Below are positions 1 to 6,136 of a stretch of 15,822 bases of DNA, piece by piece (within the stretch, counting starts at the first letter, position 1; every line of letters starts with the position of its first letter). The notes beneath the pieces were generated by a model. The model was not told the DNA's origin and searched no databases. It was given only the letters and a program-made list of their open reading frames with translations. Source of the DNA: Anaerolineales bacterium (GTDB lineage Bacteria; Chloroflexota; Anaerolineae; 4572-78; J111); the NCBI GenBank assembly GCA_012032575.1, contig JAAUSP010000119.1, positions 1-15,822 of the forward strand, written 5' to 3'. A program made the position numbers and the translations under genes.

Positions 1-273
1 TTGAGAAAATTCAACACCAGTTTGCGGCGTTACCGCCGCTGGATAGGCACTGACACCTTCAGCGGTTACGCCGTGGTCGCCGGCAGCAACAATAATGGCC
101 CGCTCCGTCAGCGGCGGGTCGAGCCGGGCAGTGATGCCGGCCACCTGAATGGATAGCGTCTCCAGCCGGCCCAGCGAGCCGCCCGGTTTGGTCAATTCGG
201 CCTGGCGAGCGCGGGCAGCGGCCATGCTTTTTTCGTCAAGAGGAGTGATAGCGGTGATAGTTTGCTGTAGCAT
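1..273 (-). CDS. cobT: Nicotinate-nucleotide--dimethylbenzimidazole phosphoribosyltransferase, N-terminal part
   Basis: CobT transfers phosphoribose from nicotinate mononucleotide to 5,6-dimethylbenzimidazole, giving alpha-ribazole phosphate for the lower ligand of cobalamin; it acts in the cytoplasm. Only the first 91 codons are in the window and the gene runs off the left edge. Two family signatures are visible: LTKPGGSLGRLE at residues 27-38, and AGDHGVTAEGVSAYP at residues 64-78. The ATG at 273 is preceded by AAGGAAGG, a good ribosome binding site. It lies 97 bp downstream of cobD on the same strand, so the two probably share the riboswitch-controlled transcript, although a heptad-repeat hairpin fills the gap and could reduce read-through. 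Identification is firm; whether the full gene is intact cannot be seen. Confidence 0.96.
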   Translation of the reverse strand, partial: MLQQTITAITPLDEKSMAAARARQAELTKPGGSLGRLETLSIQVAGITARLDPPLTERAIIVAAGDHGVTAEGVSAYPAAVTPQTGVEFSQ

Positions 274-290
274 AGGGTACCTTCCTTAAA

Positions 291-378
291 AATTGTGAAT
301 GGTGAATTGTGAATGGTGAATTGTGAATGAAGAGAGAATCGTTAACCATTCACAATTGACAATTCACAATTCACAATT
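291..378. repeat. Heptad tandem repeat forming an imperfect inverted repeat (GTGAATK family)
   Basis: The left arm (about 297-329) is five 7-bp units alternating GTGAATG and GTGAATT. The right arm (about 346-378) is the complementary series built on AATTCAC. The inner 11 bp, AATTGTGAATG and CATTCACAATT, pair perfectly around a loop of about 17 nt. The right arm overlaps the last codons and stop of cobD. The structure separates cobD from cobT and may act as a partial terminator, an RNA stabiliser or simply a mobile short repeat. Confidence 0.85.
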
Positions 379-1462
379 TGGTTAGGTTTTTGATGGCGAT
401 AAGCAATCGTTCATTTTCTTCGGGCCGGTGAGCGGCGATGCGGGCGTATTGAGGCAGGCCAAACGAGGCGCAGTCTCGCACCTGTACCCCCTGAAACAGC
501 AGCCGTTTGCGCCAGCCGGCGGCATCAGCCACCTCGACTAAGGCATAAGTTGTGGCTGTGGGCAGAACCGGATACCCCAGTTCAGTCAGGCCAGCCCACA
601 ACTCAGCGGCGTGCCGGCGCAGGCAGGCCAGGGTTTCATCGCGCCAGGCCAGAACGTCCGGCTGCAAAGCGGCGGCTCCGGCCACTTGAGCCAGGGTGTT
701 GACGCTCCAGGTCGGTTGTACCGCCCGCAGTGCAGCAATTACCACCGGGGCGGCGATGACATAGCCCAGGCGCAGCCCGGCCAGGGCATGATCTTTGGTC
801 AGCGAGCGGAGCAGGATCAAGTTTTCGTCCCCGCTCCAGCCGGTCGGTGGGGTGGGGGTGGCGGTAAAATAGCGATACGACTCATCCACCAGCCACAGGG
901 CTTCCGGCGCGGCGGTGCGGAGGTGAGCCAATTCGGTGGCGCTCCACTGCTGCCCGGTGGGATTGTTGGGATTGCACAGCCAGACGCCGTCGGGCTGCCA
1001 GCGGCGCAGCGCAGCCGCGACGGCCTCGGCCTCGAAGCGCAGGTTGGGACTTGGACGATATTCGATCACCTCGCCGTCGGCCAGCCGGATGGCGTGGGCA
1101 TACTGGCCAAAGGTGGGGCCAATGACCACCTGTCGGCTGCCCGGTTCGACCAGGGCCAGGGCGATGAGGTGGATCAGTTCGGTTGCGCCGTTGCCGGGCA
1201 GGATGGTTTCGAGTGGGGTTTCGTCTACGGCGGCCAAAGCGTTCCGCAAAGTCAGGCAGTCGCGGTCGGGGTAGCGGGCCAGTTGGTCGGCTTGGAGCGC
1301 TTTTGCTAATGCGGCCAACACGGCCGGATGCGGCCCGTATGGGTTGCTGTTCGCGCTGAAGTCAATCAGCTCATCCGGGTTCAAGCCCAGGCGGGACAGT
1401 TCGGCATAATCGCGCGCGCCGTGAGCTACCGGCGCTAATTCGGCCAGTTTTGGACGAGGCAT
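371..1462 (-). CDS. cobD: Threonine-phosphate decarboxylase-type PLP enzyme
   Basis: A fold-type I PLP enzyme, 363 aa from the chosen ATG. CobD decarboxylates L-threonine O-3-phosphate to (R)-1-amino-2-propanol phosphate, the linker of the cobalamin nucleotide loop. Family features seen: DFSANSNPYGPHP at residues 34-46 (the CobD counterpart of the HisC amino end), CNPNNPTG at 163-170, VDES at 192-195, and the Schiff-base lysine K223 in RSLTKDHALAGLRLGY. The related HisC is the main alternative, but the B12 riboswitch upstream and cobT downstream decide for CobD. The reading frame stays open upstream to 1681, but that part is riboswitch and terminator. Realistic starts are ATG 1462 (AAGG just before) or ATG 1477, which directly follows the terminator U-tract and would add MVNKA. 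Confidence 0.92.
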   Translation of the reverse strand: MPRPKLAELAPVAHGARDYAELSRLGLNPDELIDFSANSNPYGPHPAVLAALAKALQADQLARYPDRDCLTLRNALAAVDETPLETILPGNGATELIHLIALALVEPGSRQVVIGPTFGQYAHAIRLADGEVIEYRPSPNLRFEAEAVAAALRRWQPDGVWLCNPNNPTGQQWSATELAHLRTAAPEALWLVDESYRYFTATPTPPTGWSGDENLILLRSLTKDHALAGLRLGYVIAAPVVIAALRAVQPTWSVNTLAQVAGAAALQPDVLAWRDETLACLRRHAAELWAGLTELGYPVLPTATTYALVEVADAAGWRKRLLFQGVQVRDCASFGLPQYARIAAHRPEENERLLIAIKNLTKL

Positions 1463-1477
1463 AGCCTTGTTCACCAT

Positions 1478-1504
1478 AAAAACAAAACCCGCCAGGTGGC
1501 GGGT
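1478..1504 (-). terminator. Intrinsic terminator, expression platform of the B12 riboswitch
   Basis: On the minus strand a perfect 7-bp stem ACCCGCC/GGCGGGT with a 4-nt loop is followed by TTTTGTTTTT, ending immediately before ATG 1477. It lies between the cobalamin aptamer and cobD, so it is the expected off-switch: ligand-bound aptamer favours the terminator. A second small hairpin, CAGAGT/ACTCTG (1511-1532), sits between aptamer and terminator. Confidence 0.9.
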
Positions 1505-1573
1505 AGTAGACAGAGTAAGCATGAAAACTCTGGTTCCGACCCCCCTATTCCGCGTAGGTGGCAGTGAAAGAGG

Positions 1574-1694
1574 GTAGCGGCAGGTGGTCGGGCTTGCTAA
1601 ATTAGCGTACCGTTGCGGGACAGCGCCGGACTGAAACCGGTCTTTCCCTACGCCGAGGCGTGCCCAAGACATCCGGGCCATTGGGCACCGCTAC
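1574..1694 (-). promoter_or_regulatory. Cobalamin (B12) riboswitch aptamer
   Basis: Read on the minus strand, the element closes with a perfect 7-bp P1 stem GTAGCGG/CCGCTAC. After P1 comes GGTGCC with an 8-bp hairpin GTGCCCAA/TTGGGCAC, then GGGAA. The conserved B12-box core AGTCCGGCGCTGTCCCGC, followed by AACGGTA, spans about 1608-1632. The 3' end ACCTGCCG (about 1578-1585) matches the family consensus. Known aptamers of this family bind adenosyl- or other cobalamins and repress B12 synthesis or uptake genes. The downstream terminator and cobD-cobT fit transcriptional repression by B12. Which cobalamin form it prefers cannot be read reliably by eye. Confidence 0.95.
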
Positions 1695-1714
1695 TGCTAT
1701 TCCATTAGGGTAGG

Positions 1715-1743
1715 ACAATAACACAAGAGAAAGGGGTTGTCAA
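1715..1743 (-). promoter_or_regulatory. Sigma-70-type promoter for the riboswitch-cobD-cobT transcript
   Basis: On the minus strand a perfect -35 TTGACA (1738-1743) is separated by exactly 17 bp from the -10 TATTGT (1715-1720). Transcription would begin near 1705-1709, about 10-15 nt before the aptamer P1 stem. Spacing and position fit the riboswitch well. Confidence 0.8.
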
Positions 1744-1761
1744 ATTCTGCCAAAATTGAGT

Positions 1762-3042
1762 TTAATTCAGCCCGGCTTCGGTTAGCCAGGCGGTGTAATC
1801 TTCGGAACTGTTGAGCCAACCGACTCGATCCAGAAAGCTTTTGAGGGTGGGACTGGCGGCGCGAAGCTGGCGGATTTGGGGGCCGGTGGGGTCAATCGAG
1901 CCGGGGCTGAGGGCGTAAGAGCCGTGAAAGGCAAAATAAGCCTGGTTGAGTTTGCGCAGGGGGTAACCCTGTTCCACCAGCTTGAGACGTTCCGTTTCCA
2001 TATAGGCTTCGGCGGCCTCAATTTCACCGCCGGCCAGCAGCCGGTCCACTTCCTGGCGGATGCGGCGCAGGGCCAGATAAAATTCGGAGGGTTTGGCCGG
2101 GACGGCCTCGCCGGCGCGATTAACGGCGGGTAGTTGGTCCAGCCAAGCGGGGTAGTAGCGGGCGATAACTTTGCGGCTGATCTCCGCACCTACCAGCGAG
2201 GCAGTGGTTTCGTTGATGGTGGTCAGGTGCGGATCGGTTTGGTATTCCCAGGCGATAGCGGTGGGGAAGGTAAACAGGTAGTTGTGGGTCCACTCGTGGG
2301 CGATGGTATCAAGCAGATAAGGCAGAGAGGTGTGCTGGATGACCATCGTTGGGTAGCTGCCCAGCCCGCCGATGTCGGTGACATAGCTGGAAACATCACC
2401 CCGCTGATCGAGCGCAGCCTCGATTTTGGCCCGCTGCTGCGGGTCCAGCCCCGGCTGCAAGGCTACAAAATATTGGTTCTGGATATGGTCACGCGGGGAG
2501 ATAATCAGCGCGGTGGGCGGGTCAACCAGTCGGAAGGCAACCGGCGGAAAAACGGTAAAACTCTCGTCGCGCAGAACCGCCTCGACTTGTTGGGCTAATA
2601 ACAGCTCAACCTGGGGCTTGATTTTGCTTTGCGCCAGATGAAGCTGACCCAACGCTTCGGTCAGAGCGCTGGCTTCGGGCAAGGCGGTGGTGCGGGTGGC
2701 ATAACTGCGAGTCAGTTCACCTTTTGCGGCTAATAATTGTTCTTCTTGTTGGAGAAAAGTTTGGACTAACGCATGTTGTTCCGCTGCGGATTCGGGCAGC
2801 GCTGGAGCCTGCCAGCGCCGCTGTAGTTCAGCCGCAAGGTTTTGGGATTCCCAATCCACAAAATCAAAGCTGTAAGGAGCGGTAACGGCTTCAACCTCGA
2901 CCGGCAGCGCCCCTTGAGGTGGAACCGTGGCTGCGCCCAGGCCAAACAGCACAAACAAAAAAATGAGCAAATAAGCCCCACGCCACCACCAGCGGGCGCG
3001 GACCGTTTGGGTCAAAGTATTTTGATTAGGTAGCCAGAGCAT
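1762..3042 (-). CDS. Membrane-anchored HExxH zinc metallopeptidase, unrecognised family
   Basis: 426 aa. A basic N-terminus is followed by one hydrophobic segment (about residues 22-40), predicting an N-in signal anchor with the rest outside. Residues 65-160 are rich in Gln, Glu and Leu and probably helical or coiled. The zinc motif HEWTH is at 249-253 in a hydrophobic helix, and INETTASLVGAEI at 276-288 offers E278 as third ligand, 25 residues after H253, the gluzincin pattern. A second charged helix lies at about 320-360. The family could not be named; putative aminopeptidases with a similar HExxH...NE layout are possible relatives. It stands alone on its strand, 284 bp upstream of cobD, which has its own promoter. 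No clear Shine-Dalgarno precedes ATG 3042. Substrate unknown. Confidence 0.85.
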   Translation of the reverse strand: MLWLPNQNTLTQTVRARWWWRGAYLLIFLFVLFGLGAATVPPQGALPVEVEAVTAPYSFDFVDWESQNLAAELQRRWQAPALPESAAEQHALVQTFLQQEEQLLAAKGELTRSYATRTTALPEASALTEALGQLHLAQSKIKPQVELLLAQQVEAVLRDESFTVFPPVAFRLVDPPTALIISPRDHIQNQYFVALQPGLDPQQRAKIEAALDQRGDVSSYVTDIGGLGSYPTMVIQHTSLPYLLDTIAHEWTHNYLFTFPTAIAWEYQTDPHLTTINETTASLVGAEISRKVIARYYPAWLDQLPAVNRAGEAVPAKPSEFYLALRRIRQEVDRLLAGGEIEAAEAYMETERLKLVEQGYPLRKLNQAYFAFHGSYALSPGSIDPTGPQIRQLRAASPTLKSFLDRVGWLNSSEDYTAWLTEAGLN

Positions 3043-3093
3043 GCGGTGTTAATGAGCTTGACGGTTTTCATTGGATAAATTGATTGTTACATT

Positions 3094-3099
3094 ATTATA
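3094..3099 (-). promoter_or_regulatory. Candidate -10 element for the metallopeptidase gene
   Basis: A perfect TATAAT is read on the minus strand about 52 bp before ATG 3042. No convincing -35 hexamer lies 16-18 bp upstream, where the sequence is T-rich. The surrounding DNA is AT-rich compared with the genes. Confidence 0.45.
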
Positions 3100-3157
3100 A
3101 GAAAGGGTTAAAGAAAAAGGAAATAGGCCAGCAGGGTATCAAACTAATCAATTTTTC

Positions 3158-3200
3158 TGTGCGTGGTGCGTAATGCAAATTTTGCACCACGCATCACACG
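3158..3200. repeat. Heptad inverted repeat (GTGCGTG family)
   Basis: A perfect 10-bp inverted repeat TGCGTGGTGC (3160-3169) and GCACCACGCA (3184-3193) encloses a 14-nt loop. The loop contains the near-palindrome TGCAAATTTTGCA. Both arms follow a 7-bp rhythm (GTGCGTG, GTGCGTA; on the other strand GTGATGC, GTGGTGC), like the other spacers of the window. Confidence 0.8.
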
Positions 3201-3207
3201 AAGGGGT

Positions 3208-3235
3208 AAAAAAACTGAGACAAAGAAGATCTCAG
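3208..3235 (-). terminator. Minus-strand intrinsic terminator-like hairpin
   Basis: On the minus strand the stem CTGAGA/TCTCAG (6 bp, 9-nt loop) is followed directly by seven T residues. No protein gene ends here on that strand. It could close a short transcript starting near 3310, stop antisense transcription from the lipoprotein gene, or act as an attenuator for a longer metallopeptidase leader. Confidence 0.55.
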
Positions 3236-3241
3236 AAGTAA

Positions 3242-3296
3242 GGGGCTGCAACTGAGAAATCATTGGTCTGGAGGAAGCCGGGACAGCCCCCTCAGT
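3242..3296. repeat. Interleaved inverted repeats upstream of the lipoprotein promoter
   Basis: Two perfect inverted repeats are interlocked: GGGGCTG (3242-3248) with CAGCCCC (3284-3290), and ACTGAG (3251-3256) with CTCAGT (3291-3296). Their order gives a pseudoknot-type arrangement in RNA of either strand. The element ends 1 bp before the putative -35 of the gene at 3367, so it could also be a protein-binding operator. No known RNA family was recognised. Confidence 0.5.
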
Positions 3297-3297
3297 A

Positions 3298-3326
3298 TTT
3301 GCCAGCTTTTTCCACCGTGCTATAAT
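3298..3326 (+). promoter_or_regulatory. Promoter for the first lipoprotein gene
   Basis: A perfect -10 TATAAT (3321-3326) lies 17 bp after TTTGCC (3298-3303), a weak -35. The start codon of the lipoprotein follows 41 bp downstream. No terminator was seen between 3367 and 4923, so the promoter could also serve the second lipoprotein gene. Confidence 0.65.
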
Positions 3327-3366
3327 GGTTTTTTGGTTGAATGTTGAAGGAAGGAAGATAAATCTC

Positions 3367-4131
3367 ATGAAGGGAACTGCACGCCCCATTTTGGCGGCGT
3401 TGATTCTGTTTGCCTTTTTCTCTCTGGCCTGCGGTATCGTTGACCGTGTGCGTTCCAGTGATGCGCTGGCCGGTTTGAATTCAAGCTCCGGTGAGGAAGA
3501 AGCAACGCGACGCCGGCCAACTCCACGCCCCACTTTTACCTCGACTCCAGATTATACGGCCACCCCTACCAACACGGCAACGCCGACGATCACCCCCATC
3601 CCGACCGAAACGCCGACGCCTGTGGCAACGGACACCCCCGTTGCCACCGACACGCCTGTACCCACCGACACCCCGCCGCCGCCGCCGACTCAACCGCCTG
3701 CGCCGCCACCTCCCACTGCTACCGAGGGGCCGCCGCCGCCAACAGCGACGCCCGATTTTCCCTTTATGATCGCCGAACAGGGGGACCGGACTATCCAGGG
3801 AACGAATTACAATGCCATTACGATTTATGTGGCAGCCGTTGACCAAAGTAACACACCGATTGGTGATTTGAAAATTGTAGGTGATCATTCCACTGGTTTG
3901 CGTGTTGAAAGTGCGCTCACTACCTGGAATTACAGCACCGCTAATTGTTTAAATTGCAACTATGTCAAACAAGGCAATGTAAAATTTGAGCCCGGTCCCT
4001 TTATTGATGGTACCTGGACTATCTATTTGGCGGACAACGGGGGAACTCAACTTTCACCAGCCGTGCCTCTCTCTTATGGGGCAGCCCCCGAGCAGTGGGT
4101 GTGGGATTTCATCATCTTCAAGAAGAAATAA
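3367..4131 (+). CDS. Lipoprotein with Thr/Pro-rich stalk and C-terminal beta domain (copy A)
   Basis: 254 aa. A type II signal peptide is seen at residues 1-22, with a lipobox-like SLAC that makes C22 the likely lipidated residue; the usual Leu at -3 is Ser here. A Thr/Pro/Ala linker (about 46-129, repeats of TPT, TDTP and PPPP) acts as a stalk. The globular domain runs from FPF (131-133) to the end and includes C194 and C197 (CLNC). It closes with LSPAVPLSY...WVWDF, a pattern shared with the genes at 4157, 4990 and 10648. ATG 3367 is chosen because the signal peptide begins there and GGAAGGAAG lies 9 nt upstream; the frame is open back to 3325 but without a signal sequence. The function is not recognised; a surface binding or cell-envelope role is inference. 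Confidence 0.85.
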   Translation: MKGTARPILAALILFAFFSLACGIVDRVRSSDALAGLNSSSGEEEATRRRPTPRPTFTSTPDYTATPTNTATPTITPIPTETPTPVATDTPVATDTPVPTDTPPPPPTQPPAPPPPTATEGPPPPTATPDFPFMIAEQGDRTIQGTNYNAITIYVAAVDQSNTPIGDLKIVGDHSTGLRVESALTTWNYSTANCLNCNYVKQGNVKFEPGPFIDGTWTIYLADNGGTQLSPAVPLSYGAAPEQWVWDFIIFKKK

Positions 4132-4156
4132 CATTACCAGAAGCTTGAGCGCTATC

Positions 4157-4923
4157 ATGGGTTTAACAAATCAGAAAAAGTCGTGTCCTGATGCAAGAGG
4201 GACTTTGTTAACGGTTGTCGTTTTTGGCCTGATTGGTCTGGCCCTAAGCCTGGGTTGTTCGGTGGGGGCGCTCATCGTGCAGGTCGAAACGCCACCCCGA
4301 CGCCCTTCAAAACGCCTCAGCCGACCTTCACCTTTACCCCGGACTGGACATCCACTTTCACGCCCAGCCCTATCCCAACGGATACGCCTTCGCCGACGCC
4401 ATCGCCAACCCAGACCCCCACGCCATCGCCAACCCTGGCCGAAACTGCGGCCGAAGCGGCTCAGGCTCCAGCCGAGGCAGCCCCTCCCCCTCCGGCTGAA
4501 CCTACCGCTCCCCCTGCCCCGGCTGAACCTGCGGCAACCCCGACTCCGGCCTTTCCGTTTAACGTGGTTTACTATCAGCACGATACCGGCTCGCCGGGCG
4601 AAACGCGGATCACCGGCTGGATCCGTCTCGATATTGCTCCGGGCCAGTTCAAAACGCTCTCGAATTTTCAAATCAAAGCCCTGGCCCCCGATGGGCAGGT
4701 CTATCTAAGCGAGTTGTCGGGGTCGGGCAGCGCCGATAGCACGCAGGCCGGTACGGGGGATAATCATCGGATGAATACCAAATTGGAAATTCGCCCCTAC
4801 ACTTCCGGGCTATACAAGATTCAACTGGTCGAGGGCGGGGTGCAGGTTTCGCCGGAAGTCGAAGTTAATTTCGCGGCTGAACCCCGTCAATATGTACACT
4901 TTGATTTTTTTAAACAACAATAA
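4157..4923 (+). CDS. Lipoprotein paralogue with Thr/Pro stalk and C-terminal beta domain (copy B), frameshifted
   Basis: As sequenced, the gene is split between two frames. ATG 4157 gives a signal peptide ending LSLGC (C34), then reads out of frame. The stalk PTPFKTPQPTFTFTPDW and everything to the TAA at 4923 lie one frame lower. One extra base in C4 (4295-4298) joins them as ...VQVETPPPTPFKTPQP; one in G5 (4264-4268) also works. The repaired product is 255 aa, against 254 for copy A, with the same order: signal peptide, linker, FPF, globular domain ending VSPEVEVNFAAEPRQYVHFDF. It starts 25 bp after copy A, so it is probably the second gene of that transcript. The ribosome binding site is weak. 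The 222-aa downstream part alone, from TTG 4255, would lack a signal peptide and is unlikely to be the real product. Confidence 0.75.
4264..4298 (+). other. Apparent 1-nt deletion (frameshift) in lipoprotein copy B
   Basis: The reading frame must change by one base between the lipobox and the Thr/Pro stalk. Candidate sites are the homopolymers G5 (4264-4268) and C4 (4295-4298). The C4 site gives the more natural junction TPPPTPFKTP. No canonical -1 slippery heptamer is present. Confidence 0.75.
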
Positions 4924-4924
4924 C

Positions 4925-4952
4925 TTGAAAAAAGACTCTATTCGGTTATACT
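4925..4952 (+). promoter_or_regulatory. Candidate promoter for the SH3 lipoprotein gene
   Basis: TTGAAA (4925-4930) and TATACT (4947-4952) are separated by 16 bp, in the 66-bp gap between copy B and the next start codon at 4990. Position and hexamers fit a sigma-70-type promoter. Confidence 0.5.
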
Positions 4953-4989
4953 CACTTAGGTCAAACCATTTAGTTGGGGAGAGACAGGG

Positions 4990-6045
4990 ATGACGAGCAA
5001 GAAACAGAACACTCAAATAATTATTTTGGCCCTACCGGCCTTACTGGCCATCGTATCTTTGGGGTGTGGCTTATCCAGTATGCTGGCCAGTTCCAGCGGT
5101 CCCCAAGAATTTGCCCCCACCCGGACCCCCATGCCCACTTTTACCCCCACCCCCGAAGGTGTGGCTTTTGTTGAGGCCCCTGTTGATGTCGAAGGTCCCG
5201 TTCCAGAGGCCGAAGCTCCAGTTGAAGTAGCGCAGCTCGAGGCCGAACAGCCCTCGCCTACCCTACCCCCGCCCACTCCGGCTGAACCGACCGCTACCCC
5301 AACCCCAGAGGGGGTTACGTTAACGGTTTTGCAGAACATGAATGTTCGCTCCGGCCCTGGCACCAACTACCCTATTGTCGGCGCTGGCACGGCCGGACAG
5401 ACCACCAAAGTGTTGGGCCGTAATGATGATGGCTCCTGGCTACAGGTAGAGTACCCCAGCGCCGATGGGGTAGGCTGGGTCTTTTCCGAACTGGTCCAGG
5501 TTACTGGCGACCCTCAAGGGGTGGCTATAGCTCAAGCCCCGCCCCCCCCGCCGCCAACGGCTACCCCGGTGCCTACCGAAGTGCCGGCCACACCCGTCCC
5601 AGAGAAAAAGTATCAATTCACCCCCACCGGTTGGCATGCTTCGCACAATGCAGCCATTGTTCATTTTAAGGGGCGTATCCGTGACGAAGGGGGCAATCTG
5701 GTCAACGGCTATAGCGTGCTGGTGGATAACTGGTCATGGAGTGTGCTCTCACATCCTTCAGGGGCCAGCAATCATTACCCTGAAAAGGGTGACGGTGAAT
5801 GGGATGTGGTTATCCCCAAGGATAATATTGGGGATGGCGTCGGCTGGTGGTATTTGACCGTCGTCAGATATGACTGCCCGGACTTTTTTGCCCGATTTGA
5901 CGCCCAATGCAAGCAGTTTACCCGCTTATCTGAAGACATTAAAATTATGGTCAATTGGCCCGATGAGACAATCGTTAACGCCGATTGGGTTTGTCATTGG
6001 GATTGTGATAAGGGTCTTTACAAAGATGGCTACCGCCGACCATGA
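4990..6045 (+). CDS. SH3-domain lipoprotein with shared C-terminal beta domain (copy C)
   Basis: 351 aa. The signal peptide ends in the lipobox-like SLGC, making C26 the likely lipid attachment site. A first linker (about 44-107) is followed by a bacterial SH3-like domain at 110-172, with the hallmark NVRSGPGTNYPIV (118-130) and GWVFSELV (162-169). A second linker (183-206) leads to the C-terminal domain 208-338, starting YQFTPTGW and closing LSEDIKIMV...IVNADW. That domain aligns by eye with the one at 10648-11586 and more distantly with copies A and B. It carries several Cys (296, 307, 335, 339), which could form disulfides outside the cell. GGGGAGAG (4976-4983) is a good ribosome binding site. 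SH3_3-type domains often bind cell-wall peptides; the actual ligand is unknown. Confidence 0.88.
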   Translation: MTSKKQNTQIIILALPALLAIVSLGCGLSSMLASSSGPQEFAPTRTPMPTFTPTPEGVAFVEAPVDVEGPVPEAEAPVEVAQLEAEQPSPTLPPPTPAEPTATPTPEGVTLTVLQNMNVRSGPGTNYPIVGAGTAGQTTKVLGRNDDGSWLQVEYPSADGVGWVFSELVQVTGDPQGVAIAQAPPPPPPTATPVPTEVPATPVPEKKYQFTPTGWHASHNAAIVHFKGRIRDEGGNLVNGYSVLVDNWSWSVLSHPSGASNHYPEKGDGEWDVVIPKDNIGDGVGWWYLTVVRYDCPDFFARFDAQCKQFTRLSEDIKIMVNWPDETIVNADWVCHWDCDKGLYKDGYRRP

Positions 6046-6049
6046 GCAA

Positions 6050-6108
6050 GTATCACGTGTCAAGTGTCACGTGCTAAGGTCTCGTACCTGACACCTGACA
6101 CTTTAGCA
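6050..6108. repeat. Heptad inverted repeat (GTGTCAM family)
   Basis: Left heptads GTATCAC, GTGTCAA, GTGTCAC, GTGCTAA face right heptads TGACACC, TGACACT, TTAGCAC. The main stem pairs 6057-6069 with 6089-6101 over 13 bp with one A-C mismatch. It follows the stop of the SH3 lipoprotein by a few bases and lies before the protease gene. No T-tract follows, so it is not a standard intrinsic terminator. Confidence 0.85.
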
Positions 6109-6136
6109 CTCGACCCTGACTCCTTCCCTCGGAGAC

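Noticed and set aside
291..378. CRISPR-like array
   Set aside because: Units are 7 bp and contiguous, without unique spacers, and no cas gene is near.
371..1681. A 436-aa version of cobD starting at 1681
   Set aside because: The extra N-terminal 73 residues are translated from the riboswitch and terminator; the conserved protein begins at MPRPK (1462) or MVNKA (1477).
3269..3290. Resemblance of GAGGAAGCCGGGAC to the start of RNase P RNA or to SRP RNA
   Set aside because: Only a short string is similar; the other conserved blocks of these RNAs are absent and the stretch is far too short.
4171..4671. Open frames on the minus strand opposite Thr/Pro-rich linkers (also 3481-3888, 5013-5366, 10698-10994, 10825-11220)
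   Set aside because: They are low-complexity Gly/Arg/Val-rich shadows of the repeated ACC/CCG codons of the real genes, with no domain or ribosome site.
3986..4708. A 240-aa frame overlapping the end of lipoprotein A and copy B
   Set aside because: Only the part from ATG 4157 to about 4298 is real (signal peptide of copy B); the rest is an Arg/Pro-rich wrong-frame reading after the frameshift.
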